Positions 50,815 through 59,914 of a stretch of 64,000 bases of DNA are shown here, in pieces. Each line of letters starts with the position of its first letter. Position 1 is the first letter of the stretch. Position numbers and translations under genes: made by a program. The stretch comes from Companilactobacillus sp. (lineage in GTDB: Bacteria > Bacillota > Bacilli > Lactobacillales > Lactobacillaceae), in NCBI RefSeq assembly GCF_022484265.1, contig NZ_JAKVLR010000001.1, forward strand, positions 1,240,001-1,304,000, read 5' to 3'. Under the pieces are notes generated by a model. The model did not search any database, was not told the DNA's origin, and saw only the letters and a program-made list of their open reading frames with translations.

Positions 50815-51462
50815 TTAATACCAAGCTGGCTTGTCGCCATCTGTATTTGGCTTATTAACACCAATTGATTCTTTACTGAATTTATCAGGTACTTGTGCGA
50901 TGTCAACAACGATTTGAGCGATTGACTTTCTTGATACTTCTGTACCCTTGAAAGTTTCACCCTTTTGAGTTGTTTCGTAATCTACTTCATCCTTGTTAGT
51001 TAACCATGCTGGACGGATAACTGTGTAATCCAAATCAGAATCTTCAATTACTTTAGCAGCAGCTGCGTAGTTTGTGATGTAGCTACCTAAAGTCTTGTTG
51101 TTCCATTCTCCGAACTTGCCAGGTACTTCATCGTAAATACCTAGAGTTGAGATCCAAACTAGGCGTTTTACGCCTGCTTGATCCATTGCCTTAACGACGT
51201 CTTGAGCTTGTTCTTCGATATTGCCACCAGCTAAGTTAGCATAAACCATATCGATGTCTTTCATTGAATCAACTAATTTTTCTACATCGGTCGTGTCACC
51301 ATCAATTAGTTCGATTCTGTCTTCAAATGCAGCAGCCTTGTCGCGTAATCTGTCTGAACGTCTAAGATACAACTTCAAGTTGTCCCCTGTTGAATCTAAA
51401 AAGATATTTTCAGCCAATTTTGCGATTTGGCCGTTTGCGCCTAAAACTAAAATGTTTGCCAT
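50815..51462 (-). CDS. NAD(P)-binding atypical SDR (YwnB/NmrA-like)
   Basis: 215 residues. Dinucleotide motif NILVLGANGQIAKLAENIF, then LIDGDTTDVEKLVDSMKDIDMVYANLAGG and DYTVIRPAWLTNKDEVDYETT, typical of the atypical short-chain dehydrogenases that sense or reduce quinones. Lacks the canonical YxxxK active site, as usual in this subgroup. Enzyme activity uncertain. Confidence 0.82.
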   Translation of the reverse strand: MANILVLGANGQIAKLAENIFLDSTGDNLKLYLRRSDRLRDKAAAFEDRIELIDGDTTDVEKLVDSMKDIDMVYANLAGGNIEEQAQDVVKAMDQAGVKRLVWISTLGIYDEVPGKFGEWNNKTLGSYITNYAAAAKVIEDSDLDYTVIRPAWLTNKDEVDYETTQKGETFKGTEVSRKSIAQIVVDIAQVPDKFSKESIGVNKPNTDGDKPAWY

Positions 51463-51592
51463 ATTCAGAATCTCCCGTCTTTATTTGTCTACTATCAATA
51501 TAAGGTAGCGCATACATAAATTCAAAAATTGTTTCTCGTTTTAATCGAGATACACATATTATTACAAGTTTAATGTTTACAATAACAATATA

Positions 51593-52444
51593 TTAGAAAT
51601 TGACACTTTGTTGCAGAGCATTCTCTAGACTTGGTCCATATCCTTCGCCAAATAGATTAACATGCGCCAATAAATAATAGCTTTGATACCAAGAAATGCG
51701 TTTTTGCCAACCATCGGCAAGTGGATAGACACTTTGATAGCCATCATAAAATTCCTGATTGAAGCCGCCAAACAGCATCGTCATTGCAATATCCATTTCG
51801 CGATTGCCAAAAAATACATCTGGATCAAATAAAATCGGTTGATGATCGATCGTAAATCCGACGTTGCCATTCCAGAGGTCGCCATGCATTAAACTAGGTT
51901 TCACCGGATTATCTTGATAATATTCCAAAATCAAAGTCTTTAGTTGGTTCATTAAATTGTCGCGGTAGTCATTCCAATAGCCCTTTTGTTGGACTAGTTT
52001 TTCCAGGACTTCCAATCTTTGATGAACGTAAAAGTTTCCCCAATTAGATTGCCAGTCATTAATTTTAGGATTTTTGGCATTCAAAATATTGTGATCCAGA
52101 CCAAATTTATCTGCATGCTTTTGATGCATTTTAGCAACTAATTGTCCCAAATCGTATTGCGAGCCCTGTCCAAATTCGACATATTCCAAAATCAAATATC
52201 CATTACCCTTAAATGTTCCCGCTCGAATCGCCTGAGGAGCGCGAGCAACCGAATTGATCAAGTTTAACCCTTCGACTTCATGATCGAAAAAACTAGCGTC
52301 ATTGTCAGGTTGCACTTTCAAAAAATAATTTCCAGAATCAGATGTGACTTTAAATGCTAAGTTAATATCGCCACCAGAAACTGGTTCAACATTTTTGATA
52401 TTACCGAGTTTTAATTCTGTATACCATTCTTTGTCAATAAGCAT
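51593..52444 (-). CDS. Fructosamine kinase family protein
   Basis: 283 residues from ATG 52444 (AAAGGATGA upstream; longer in-frame starts lack a site). Aminoglycoside-phosphotransferase-like fold: VEPVSGGDINLAFKVTSDSGNYFLKVQ (nucleotide loop and Lys), catalytic loop SLMHGDLWNGNVGFT, metal-binding DPDVFFGNREMDIAMT. Such enzymes phosphorylate fructosamines and related ketoamines, initiating protein deglycation. Divergent from the marR gene. Confidence 0.85.
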   Translation of the reverse strand: MLIDKEWYTELKLGNIKNVEPVSGGDINLAFKVTSDSGNYFLKVQPDNDASFFDHEVEGLNLINSVARAPQAIRAGTFKGNGYLILEYVEFGQGSQYDLGQLVAKMHQKHADKFGLDHNILNAKNPKINDWQSNWGNFYVHQRLEVLEKLVQQKGYWNDYRDNLMNQLKTLILEYYQDNPVKPSLMHGDLWNGNVGFTIDHQPILFDPDVFFGNREMDIAMTMLFGGFNQEFYDGYQSVYPLADGWQKRISWYQSYYLLAHVNLFGEGYGPSLENALQQSVNF

Positions 52445-52529
52445 TTCAGTCATCCTTTCGCATATTTCCATATTAGCATGATATAATTTTAAGTGGAAAC
52501 ATAATGGGGCATCAAGGGAGGATACACCT

Positions 52530-52982
52530 ATGTCGAGCAATATCGCTCATTTGATAAAAGTGGCTTCGAATGAGATTTCTCGCAGTGTGAATAATTTTGC
52601 ATCTGATTATGATTTAACTGGAACGCAGGTCCAAATCATCGATTTTTTGACTAGCATTCCAGAGAATGAAGATGTTTTTCAAAAAGATATTGAGGCTGAA
52701 TTTAACATTCGCCGCTCTACGGCAACTAATATCCTCAAGATCATGGAGAAAAAGGAATTAATCAAACGTGAATCCGTCGAATCTGATTCAAGGTTGAAAA
52801 AGATCATCGTTTTGGATAAGGCTAGAAAGCTTCAAACCAATATTGATGATTTTATGAAACAAAACGATCAACGCATCTTATCTAGTTTGGGTGCGTTTGA
52901 GCGTCGAGGATTTTTACATGCGTTACAGAAATTACCAGAAAAACTACAAGATATCGAGCAAAGCGAGGTAGATAAACAATGA
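52530..52982 (+). CDS. MarR family transcriptional regulator
   Basis: 150 residues. Winged helix with DLTGTQVQIIDFLTSIPENE, FQKDIEAEFNIRRSTATNILKIMEKKELIKRESVESDSRLKKIIVLD (recognition helix and wing). Its stop overlaps the nucleoside hydrolase start by 4 bases (ATGA), so the pair is an operon and the regulator may control it. Ligand unknown. Confidence 0.87.
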   Translation: MSSNIAHLIKVASNEISRSVNNFASDYDLTGTQVQIIDFLTSIPENEDVFQKDIEAEFNIRRSTATNILKIMEKKELIKRESVESDSRLKKIIVLDKARKLQTNIDDFMKQNDQRILSSLGAFERRGFLHALQKLPEKLQDIEQSEVDKQ

Positions 52983-53917
52983 AAAAAGTTATTATGGATT
53001 GCGATCCCGGAATTGATGACGCAATTGCGTTGACCGTGCTATTGGCACATCCTGAGATTGCTGATGTGATTGGAGTTACTACCGTAGGGGGAAATGTAAC
53101 TTTAAATTACGTTACGCAAAATGCTAAGAAATTGTTGACCTTCTTAGGTTCTCATGCCGAATTAGCTTCTGGACAAGCTGAGCCATTAGTTAAAGAAATC
53201 GAAACTGCTGGCGAGATCCACGGAAAGACAGGTATGGAAGGCTACGAATTTCCAAAGGACAGCCTTGACTATCCATTAACTAGTGAAAATGCTGTGACAT
53301 TTATTCATGACAAATTAGTTAATAGCGATGAACCAGTTGACATTATCGCCACTGCTCCACTAACTAACATCGCCCTTTTGCTAAAGACTTTCCCAGAAGT
53401 TAAGCCAAAGATCGACCATATCTATATTATGGGTGGATCAACTCTTCAAGGAAATATCACTTTAGCTGCTGAATTCAACGCTTATGTTGATCCGGAAGCT
53501 GCTAAGATTGTCTTCGACTCTGGTGTCGACATTACCTTGTCAGGTTTGAATTTGACTGAAAACAAGGCCTATATGACAATGGATGAAATTGGTTCGATCA
53601 AACACCTTGGCAAGGTCGGCGTCATGGCTAGTTCAATTTTGGACTTCTACGCCAATGCTGAACTTGAAAAGGGTATGACTAAGATTCCAATTCATGATGC
53701 TTGTGCCGTTATCAGTATGTTAAAACCTGAATTATTCACTAAGAGCAACGACTACTCGATCGATGTCGGTTTAACAAACGATCAATTCAGAGGTATGACT
53801 TATCCAGATAGAAGAGTCTATGCTGAAGAACACAATAAGATCAAAGTTCTTGAAGACGTTGACCGTGAGGCATTCGTTCAATACTTACTAGATGCAATCA
53901 AGAGTTACGATAAATAG
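52979..53917 (+). CDS. Inosine/uridine-preferring nucleoside hydrolase
   Basis: 312 residues. N-terminal calcium site MDCDPGIDDAIAL, VTTVGGNV, IYIMGGSTLQGN, EFNAYVDPEAAKIVF, and active-site His in IPIHDACAV. Cleaves ribonucleosides to base and ribose for salvage; consistent with the uracil and xanthine permeases elsewhere in the window. Translationally coupled to the MarR gene; good terminator downstream. Confidence 0.9.
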   Translation: MKKVIMDCDPGIDDAIALTVLLAHPEIADVIGVTTVGGNVTLNYVTQNAKKLLTFLGSHAELASGQAEPLVKEIETAGEIHGKTGMEGYEFPKDSLDYPLTSENAVTFIHDKLVNSDEPVDIIATAPLTNIALLLKTFPEVKPKIDHIYIMGGSTLQGNITLAAEFNAYVDPEAAKIVFDSGVDITLSGLNLTENKAYMTMDEIGSIKHLGKVGVMASSILDFYANAELEKGMTKIPIHDACAVISMLKPELFTKSNDYSIDVGLTNDQFRGMTYPDRRVYAEEHNKIKVLEDVDREAFVQYLLDAIKSYDK

Positions 53918-53925
53918 TTTATGAG

Positions 53926-53953
53926 CACGTCTGCTGAGGACGTGCTTTTTTGA
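53926..53953 (+). terminator. Terminator of the marR-nucleoside hydrolase operon
   Basis: GCACGTC/GACGTGC hairpin with TTTTTT. Confidence 0.88.
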
Positions 53954-54050
53954 TGTTTTCTTCCATGATCCTTAAATTTACAATTAACTTTATACAAAAA
54001 AATTAATATGTACTATAATTAAGCTAACTAGATTTAGGGGGATTACTTAA

Positions 54051-54680
54051 ATGAAGAAATTGAGATCAATTGCAGTCTTAGCTGCCGCAGCATTTATGCT
54101 TACACCGCTTTTTTTAACTACAAATGCACAGGCTTCGACTGAAGATGAATTTCCACTTAGACTCACAAACACAACTAATCAAACACAAGTTAACAAAAAT
54201 GTCTCAACTTATAACATTTCCGACATTACTCGAAACGAACATTTTGATAAAAATAACCTCAGTTACTACATAACTCCAGGAACTGCAATCGGCGTTCAAA
54301 GAGATATCCGTGCCGGTGCTTTAACTTGGAATATGGCTACCAAAGTGAAGTTTACTGAGACTAAAACTAAAAATTCTGCAGATATTGTCTTCACAAATAA
54401 TGGAACTACTAGTGCAGAAAATGGTTTAACTACTAACACCATCAATCGTTCACGTGGATACATCGAAGTTTTATCTTCAAAAATCGATCTTTCCAAAAAT
54501 ACGATCCCTCAAACCACTTTATCTACCATGGGTAAACGAGTTGTTGAACATGAACTAGGTCACGCCTTAGGCTTGAAAGATTCATATTCAGACCAAAACG
54601 GAACCATCATGTGGTACAAGACGCCAAACACTGACGTGACACCAAAAGACGTACAAGCAATCAATGTATATTACAAATAA
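54051..54680 (+). CDS. Secreted matrixin-type zinc metalloprotease
   Basis: 209 residues: signal peptide (MKKLRSIAVLAAAAFMLTPLF...NAQA), then a ~180-residue catalytic domain. Zinc motif VEHELGHALGLKDS matches HExxHxxGxxD, followed by a Met-turn candidate (NGTIMWYKTP), and ITPGTAIGVQRDIRAGALTWN resembles the matrixin start. No propeptide Cys switch is evident. Released to the medium or wall zone (no LPXTG). TTAGGGGGATTA forms the ribosome site region. Flanked by a perfect terminator. Confidence 0.85.
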   Translation: MKKLRSIAVLAAAAFMLTPLFLTTNAQASTEDEFPLRLTNTTNQTQVNKNVSTYNISDITRNEHFDKNNLSYYITPGTAIGVQRDIRAGALTWNMATKVKFTETKTKNSADIVFTNNGTTSAENGLTTNTINRSRGYIEVLSSKIDLSKNTIPQTTLSTMGKRVVEHELGHALGLKDSYSDQNGTIMWYKTPNTDVTPKDVQAINVYYK

Positions 54681-54681
54681 T

Positions 54682-54736
54682 TAACGCAAAAAAGGGAACC
54701 AATTCAAAATACGAATTGGTTCCCTTTTTGCGTTAA
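54682..54736. terminator. Bidirectional terminator after the metalloprotease
   Basis: AACGCAAAAAAGGGAACC.../...GGTTCCCTTTTTGCGTT, a very long, almost perfect stem. Confidence 0.9.
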
Positions 54737-54774
54737 TGCTCAAGCTCTGACCATGTTTTGTCACACGCTCGCTT

Positions 54775-55815
54775 TTAGTCCATTCCCAACAAGAAAAATC
54801 TAACTTTTGGTATTTTGCTAATGATAAATCCGAACAGCAAACAAATTGCTGTTGTGATCAAAAATACTAAGAAAGCATTCGTGATCTTAAAAATTTGTTC
54901 CGTCAATTGAATTACTAATCCGTGAGTTAAGTAAACTCCGTACGTCAATGTCGATATTTCAGCGACGTAATGGCGCGTGATTCGATTGATTGGATGCTTC
55001 ATCGAAAATTTACGGACCATCAAGAAGATCTCCATTGCCAAAATAACTGCCACGATCGATGTGTATCCAATCACTGGAAACTTCCAATGAAATGCCACGT
55101 TTTCGATATTTACTACGATCGTAATTGCTAATAATAATATTGTCGCTGCAAAGTCTTCCCAAAAAGTATTAGCTTTGACTTGAATTTTTGACAGCCGATA
55201 TCCTAACAAGAAATATCCAAAGGTTTGTCCTAAAAATATCATGTTGCTGTTAGGGATATACGTGAAATAAATTCCATATTTGTGTGGCAAAACTTCCACT
55301 AAAAACGGAAATAGAATATTGGTAACAAACCAAACTGCCAAAATATAATCGATCAATTTATTACTGGCGTTATCAACAAACGCTTTGATCATCGGCGAAA
55401 TCAGATAAAATCCAATCAATGGGTACAGGAACCAAAATGGAATAATTGGGAACTGATGATATATCAACAATAGCTTGTTAAACCATGTTCCTACTTTAAA
55501 TTGCCCCGCAACTTGCATCAAAACGCCCACCGTTATAGCGGACCAAATAATAAACGGTACAACTATTTTGACCAACCGATGCGTCCACAGATATTTAATA
55601 TCATTCGTGTGTCGACTCGACAAAATCAAAGCCCCGCTGACCATGTAAAAAATCCCCACAGCTGGCGATACTAGTCCGATCAAAACATTCGATATATGCC
55701 ACTGCAACGACAAAACGTGGTCATTTAAAGTCTCCGCTAATGAATGAGACATGACCACGCCAAGCATTGCAGTGATTTTTAAATAATCAATGTATACTAT
55801 CCTTTTACTACCCAT
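54775..55815 (-). CDS. Acyltransferase 3 family membrane protein
   Basis: 346 residues from ATG 55815 (AGGAGA upstream; an ATG 36 bases earlier has none). About ten membrane segments, N-terminal VYIDYLKITAMLGVVMSHS with the catalytic-type His, FYMVSGALIL, FWFLYPLIGFYLISPM. O-acetyltransferase of surface carbohydrate or peptidoglycan (OafA/WecH-like); substrate unknown. Confidence 0.85.
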   Translation of the reverse strand: MGSKRIVYIDYLKITAMLGVVMSHSLAETLNDHVLSLQWHISNVLIGLVSPAVGIFYMVSGALILSSRHTNDIKYLWTHRLVKIVVPFIIWSAITVGVLMQVAGQFKVGTWFNKLLLIYHQFPIIPFWFLYPLIGFYLISPMIKAFVDNASNKLIDYILAVWFVTNILFPFLVEVLPHKYGIYFTYIPNSNMIFLGQTFGYFLLGYRLSKIQVKANTFWEDFAATILLLAITIVVNIENVAFHWKFPVIGYTSIVAVILAMEIFLMVRKFSMKHPINRITRHYVAEISTLTYGVYLTHGLVIQLTEQIFKITNAFLVFLITTAICLLFGFIISKIPKVRFFLLGMD

Positions 55816-55942
55816 AAAATCTCCTAAACAAAGTCCACGTAATCCATTCATATATGATTTACTTTTTTACATTGTACAAAAATTTTAACAGTGATTTAGA
55901 GTTTTTGAGTTATTTGTAAACGAAATTTAAAAGTTAAAGTTA

Positions 55943-55983
55943 AAAAAAGGTGGCTAATTCTGATATGAATTAGCTACCTTTTT
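55943..55983. terminator. Terminator between the DUF5692 and acyltransferase genes
   Basis: AAAAAGGTGGCTAATTC/GAATTAGCTACCTTTTT hairpin, T-runs both ways. Confidence 0.85.
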
Positions 55984-56010
55984 ATGTATGCATCTAACGT
56001 TCTCACGTTT

Positions 56011-57000
56011 TTAAACTGTATGTGCTGAAGAATCTCCACCTTTGACGTTTAAGCCAGAAGGCATATCTTTTTCAGGCAAATTGTCTGCTAGTACTTGATC
56101 ATGAGCTCTTGTTCCAGCGTAAACATCGTCTTTAAGTGCATTCTTGTGGTACTTAACGATTCTATATACATGTAATACTAGAACTGCAACGTTAGCTAAC
56201 AATGCAATCAAGCTGACTGTGAACAAGGCTGCATTTGAGTGAGTACTCTGAACTGAGAATTGTGAATTAGTAACAAATGCAGGAACGCTCATTGTGAACA
56301 TCATCCAAAATGCTAGAGTTTGAGCACGAGCCTGAAGCCATGAACCTTTCTTGATGAAGAAGGCTGCAAAAGTACATGACAATAGTAAGGCTGCACCAGC
56401 GTAGAATGAATGGTCACCAACACAGTTGTAAACATAGGCAAAGTTCCAAAGATCGTAAGCAATGATCCATGGCCAGATCTGGTCTGCCCAGATCATATCT
56501 TTTTGCTTGTCACGACTGATAATAATTCCGAACCAACCAGTGATCGTAATAATATTGATGATACCAGCGATACCGTTCATGATGTTCCAAGCGCCACCAT
56601 TCATGAAGACGCCATCGACCATACCGTGCATGCCGTAAACTTGGAAGTCACGAATGACAGCTTCCATAATGTTTACCGACAAAATAATTGGTGGGAACAA
56701 CAATGCCCACTTATTGGTGCTGAGTTTTTTGATAAATCTTAGAGCCATAAAGCCCAAACACCCAGCTAAAGCTGAATAAACTTTGACCCAGTGGAACCAA
56801 GTACCTGTACTGCTTCCGGCTCCTGCTGTCGTTGGCCAAACGAATATTGTTAACAAGATCGGCACAACTACGAATAAAGCTAGTCCGACCCATTTATTTG
56901 CACGGGCAGCTTCGTTTAATAACATTAATGCCGCAATAATTGCGATCCACATTAACCAATCTGCCCCTGAAATGCTTTGAAATAAGAACATTATAAACAC
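56011..57000 (-). CDS. DUF5692-type polytopic membrane protein
   Basis: 329 residues, about nine hydrophobic segments, Trp-rich (GADWLMWIAIIAALMLLNEAARANKW; WPWIIAYDLWNFAYVYNCVGDHSFY), with a short hydrophilic C-terminal tail (LPEKDMPSGLNVKGGDSSAHTV). Matches what I know as the DUF5692 family; no function established. Preceded on the same strand by a TetR regulator, with a palindrome in the gap. Confidence 0.7.
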   Translation of the reverse strand: MFIMFLFQSISGADWLMWIAIIAALMLLNEAARANKWVGLALFVVVPILLTIFVWPTTAGAGSSTGTWFHWVKVYSALAGCLGFMALRFIKKLSTNKWALLFPPIILSVNIMEAVIRDFQVYGMHGMVDGVFMNGGAWNIMNGIAGIINIITITGWFGIIISRDKQKDMIWADQIWPWIIAYDLWNFAYVYNCVGDHSFYAGAALLLSCTFAAFFIKKGSWLQARAQTLAFWMMFTMSVPAFVTNSQFSVQSTHSNAALFTVSLIALLANVAVLVLHVYRIVKYHKNALKDDVYAGTRAHDQVLADNLPEKDMPSGLNVKGGDSSAHTV

Positions 57001-57012
57001 CTCCAGAAAGGT

Positions 57013-57030
57013 TTGTTAATCTTTTAACAA
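57013..57030 (-). promoter_or_regulatory. Palindrome TTGTTAA-N4-TTAACAA, candidate TetR operator
   Basis: Perfect 7-bp arms immediately upstream of the DUF5692 ribosome site. A cre-like sequence (57036-57050, one mismatch at the end) and a TACAAT -10 candidate lie next to it, so repression by the neighbouring TetR protein is plausible. Confidence 0.5.
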
Positions 57031-57089
57031 TTTCATTGTAACCGCTTTCCGGAGTTATTCATATGGACAATCCGGCACGTTTATCCAAA

Positions 57090-57632
57090 TTACTCTTGAT
57101 TATGTTCCACAACGTTGTCGATCGAACCGCAAAGCATCCGATTCATGCGTTCGCAAAATTCGTCTTTTGATTCATTCATATTGGAAGTTAACCACTGGAT
57201 CAATTGACTGCTCAGTGCTAATCCATAAAAATTACCGATCTCATCGCGTAACTTATCGTCGCACTCAGGATGCAAGTCCATCACCACGCCAGTCACCATA
57301 TCGAAGGCAACGCTGTATAAGAAATGTTCCAGCAATCCCCGATTAACTGATCTAAAAGTATTCAAGCAAAATTTGCGATTGTCATCGATGTAATCTAACA
57401 GCAATTTCAAACCATCTAGCCAATTTTGCTGTTTCTTATAAGCTTCAAGCTGCGTCACGATTTCATCTGCATAAATGTATTCCAGCAATTGATTAATGTC
57501 GTCAAAATGATAGTAAAAAGTATTTCTAGCAACATTGCCGGCACTGGTCAATTGATTGATCGTAATTTTATCCACAGGTACAGTCTGCATAACTTTTTTC
57601 AAAGTTGATGCTAAATGTTTCTTCGTATCCAC
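57090..57632 (-). CDS. TetR family transcriptional regulator
   Basis: 180 residues. N-terminal HTH: ASTLKKVMQTVPVDKITINQLTSAGNVARNTFYYHFDDINQLLEYIY, the DhaS/TetR_C-type arrangement. The C-terminal ligand domain has no recognisable signature. Likely controls the DUF5692 gene 89 bases downstream. AGGAGG upstream of the start. Confidence 0.85.
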   Translation of the reverse strand: MDTKKHLASTLKKVMQTVPVDKITINQLTSAGNVARNTFYYHFDDINQLLEYIYADEIVTQLEAYKKQQNWLDGLKLLLDYIDDNRKFCLNTFRSVNRGLLEHFLYSVAFDMVTGVVMDLHPECDDKLRDEIGNFYGLALSSQLIQWLTSNMNESKDEFCERMNRMLCGSIDNVVEHNQE

Positions 57633-57643
57633 AGTATCGCCTC

Positions 57644-58123
57644 CTATTTATGATAAGTACGATGGTTGATGATCATAAATGAACGATAAATTTGCTCTGT
57701 AAGGACTAATCTCATTAATTGGTGCGGTAAGGTGAACTTTCCGAAACAAATGCTGTAATCGGCTCTTTTTTTGACCTCAGGACTAACTCCCAATGATCCA
57801 CCGATTACCAACGTAATGTCGCTAGTTCCATATGTGGATAAGTCGTCGATTTTTTTCGCCAATTCTTCTGAAGTGAGCTCTTTACCCTTGAGGTCGAGCA
57901 AAATAACGTATTCTTTATCCTTGATCTTACTGAGGATTCTTTCCCCCTCAACCTCTTTGACATGTTGATCTTGAGCCTCACTCAAATTTTCCGGAGCCTT
58001 TTCATCCGGACATTCAATAATCTCAAACTTGCAAAAAGCACTCAAACGCTTGGCATACTCTGCTATACCAGCCTTAAGATACTTCTCTTTTAATTTACCT
58101 ACAGTAACAAACTTTATATTCAT
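57644..58123 (-). CDS. rlmH: 23S rRNA (pseudouridine-1915-N3)-methyltransferase
   Basis: 159 residues from ATG 58123, the exact standard length; a longer in-frame start has no support. MNIKFVTVGKLKEKYLKAGIAEYAKRL, SAM-binding VILLDLKGKELTSEELA and ITLVIGGSLGVSPEV, C-terminal KFTLPHQLMRLVLTEQIYRSFMIINHRTYHK. SPOUT-class enzyme acting on the ribosome. In lactobacilli it sits between the wal/htrA block and the replication origin region. Confidence 0.95.
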   Translation of the reverse strand: MNIKFVTVGKLKEKYLKAGIAEYAKRLSAFCKFEIIECPDEKAPENLSEAQDQHVKEVEGERILSKIKDKEYVILLDLKGKELTSEELAKKIDDLSTYGTSDITLVIGGSLGVSPEVKKRADYSICFGKFTLPHQLMRLVLTEQIYRSFMIINHRTYHK

Positions 58124-58152
58124 AATAATCTCCTTACATACATAATATATAA

Positions 58153-58401
58153 CTATCCACAACAAGCCAAATGCAAAACTAAATCCGAAAAATTTGTCCA
58201 CCTGACTTATCCACACTGGATAAATTGTTTGTGTATTTCTGTGGAACGTTTTAAACGTTGTTATATCAGCACTTACAGAAGTTAAAAATGTTAGTTTTTT
58301 TAGTTATCCACATTCAGTTTGTGGATTGTGGATAACTTTTTCTACAGCGACATTTCTAAGATTTATCCACTTATCCACAAGTTATTCACAGGTGTGGATA
58401 T
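58153..58401. other. DnaA-box cluster
   Basis: Exact TTATCCACA boxes at 58207, 58304 and 58371, the reverse TGTGGATAA at 58327, and TTATTCACA at 58382. One-mismatch boxes are at 58153 (CTATCCACA), 58320, 58363 and 58393. Nine boxes in 250 bases cannot be chance. dnaA is not in the window, so this is probably a regulatory DnaA-box cluster near oriC rather than the origin itself. Confidence 0.85.
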
Positions 58402-58464
58402 TTTCTTTTTATTCAGTTTCAGAAAACACGAAAAATATACTTACATTTAACATTAATTGTTCAA

Positions 58465-58502
58465 AAAAAAACGTGAAACCATAAATTAATGGTTTCACGT
58501 TG
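58465..58502 (-). terminator. htrA terminator
   Basis: Minus strand AACGTGAAACCAT/ATGGTTTCACGTT hairpin with eight T. Confidence 0.9.
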
Positions 58503-58507
58503 TCATT

Positions 58508-59881
58508 TTATTCAGTTGTTTTTTGTGTTAAATGAACTTTTACTGTTTGAAGCTTACCATCTCGGTAGAATTGCAACGATGCTGTATCGCCAACTGAATG
58601 CGAGTATAGCGCGTTATGTAAGTCTGCGACCGAACTTACTTTTTTATTATCAAGTTTAACGATCACATCATTCTTCTTGAGTCCAGCTTTCTTAGCAACT
58701 GAACCACTTTCCGTACTATAAACTACAACACCTTGAGTGACGCTATCTGGTAATTTGAGCGTTTGTTGTGAATCATCTGAAATTTGGTTAAGATCGACTA
58801 CTCGAATTCCTAATGAAGGACGCGATACTTTACCGTTCTTGACTAATTCGTTGATGATCTTAACTACTTCATTACTTGGAATAGCAAATCCCATACCTTC
58901 AACTGATGATCCATCTGTGTTTGAAGCTAGCTTCATTGAATTGATACCAATAATTTGCCCAGCTGAATCAACTAGTGGTCCACCTGAATTACCAGGGTTA
59001 ATAGCGGCATCTGTCTGAAGAACTGTTGCCTCACCAGTAGTTTGACCAGTTGTTTGGTCTTGTGTATCCACAGTTCTGTTCGTTGCAGAAATAATACCTT
59101 GAGTTACTGAAGTTGCGTACTGACTACCTAATGGTGAACCAATGGCGATAACTGTATCACCAGGAGTTAAGTTATCTGAATTACCGAATGTTGCTGTTGC
59201 GGGAACTTTATTACCATCGATCTCAATTACAGCTAAGTCAGTTGTAGCATCGCTACCAACTAATTTACCAGTCAACTTAGTTCCGTCTTTTAAAATGATC
59301 TCGAGTGAATCTGAACCTGAAACAACGTGGTTATTAGTTACGATATAACCTTTGCCATTTTGCTTGGCATAGATGACACCAGAACCTTCACTGTATTCTT
59401 CCAGTTTATTGCTGTCGCTCTTTGAAGAACTTGATCCATTAGTTGAACCATCTGTGGAATTGCCGTCTGTTCCTTGTGAGTCAGATGATCCACTGTCTGA
59501 AGAATTACCTGAATCGTCATTGCCTGAATCACCGAACAAGTCGCCAAAAATCGAATTTAAACTGCCATCGCTGGAAGAATTCTGCTTTTGTTTCTGCAAG
59601 TTGACTACCGAAACAACGGCGTTGTCGACTTTGTTATAAGCCTTAGACATTGTGCTTGAAGTATTTACCTTAGTGTTAGAAACCTCAGTGGTTCCTGGGC
59701 CGCTCTTAGAAGCCGTATCAGGAACTGAACTGCCCATGTGCGTAAATCCTGCATAAGCAATTGCCACACCTAAGATGGCAGAAACGAAGGCAACGATTGC
59801 TGTCTTCCAAAGTGATCTACCACGGTGTTTTACGTTACGATCAGTTTGTCTATTTTGATTATTGTTATTATTTTCGTCCAT
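58508..59881 (-). CDS. htrA: HtrA/DegP-type membrane-anchored serine protease
   Basis: 457 residues. Cytosolic N-terminus with Asn repeats, one membrane anchor (TAIVAFVSAILGVAIAYAGF), a ~70-residue low-complexity Gly/Ser/Asp linker (NDDSGNSSDSGSSDSQGTDG). The trypsin-like domain has catalytic His in YIVTNNHVVSG, Asp in TTDLAVIEID, Ser in NPGNSGGPLVDS; one C-terminal PDZ domain follows (VVVYSTESGSVAKKAGLKKNDVIVKLD). Surface quality-control protease. Own promoter region and terminator, separate from the wal operon. Confidence 0.94.
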   Translation of the reverse strand: MDENNNNNQNRQTDRNVKHRGRSLWKTAIVAFVSAILGVAIAYAGFTHMGSSVPDTASKSGPGTTEVSNTKVNTSSTMSKAYNKVDNAVVSVVNLQKQKQNSSSDGSLNSIFGDLFGDSGNDDSGNSSDSGSSDSQGTDGNSTDGSTNGSSSSKSDSNKLEEYSEGSGVIYAKQNGKGYIVTNNHVVSGSDSLEIILKDGTKLTGKLVGSDATTDLAVIEIDGNKVPATATFGNSDNLTPGDTVIAIGSPLGSQYATSVTQGIISATNRTVDTQDQTTGQTTGEATVLQTDAAINPGNSGGPLVDSAGQIIGINSMKLASNTDGSSVEGMGFAIPSNEVVKIINELVKNGKVSRPSLGIRVVDLNQISDDSQQTLKLPDSVTQGVVVYSTESGSVAKKAGLKKNDVIVKLDNKKVSSVADLHNALYSHSVGDTASLQFYRDGKLQTVKVHLTQKTTE

Positions 59882-59914
59882 AAATCCTGCTCACTTCCCT
59901 AATACTTTAAATAC

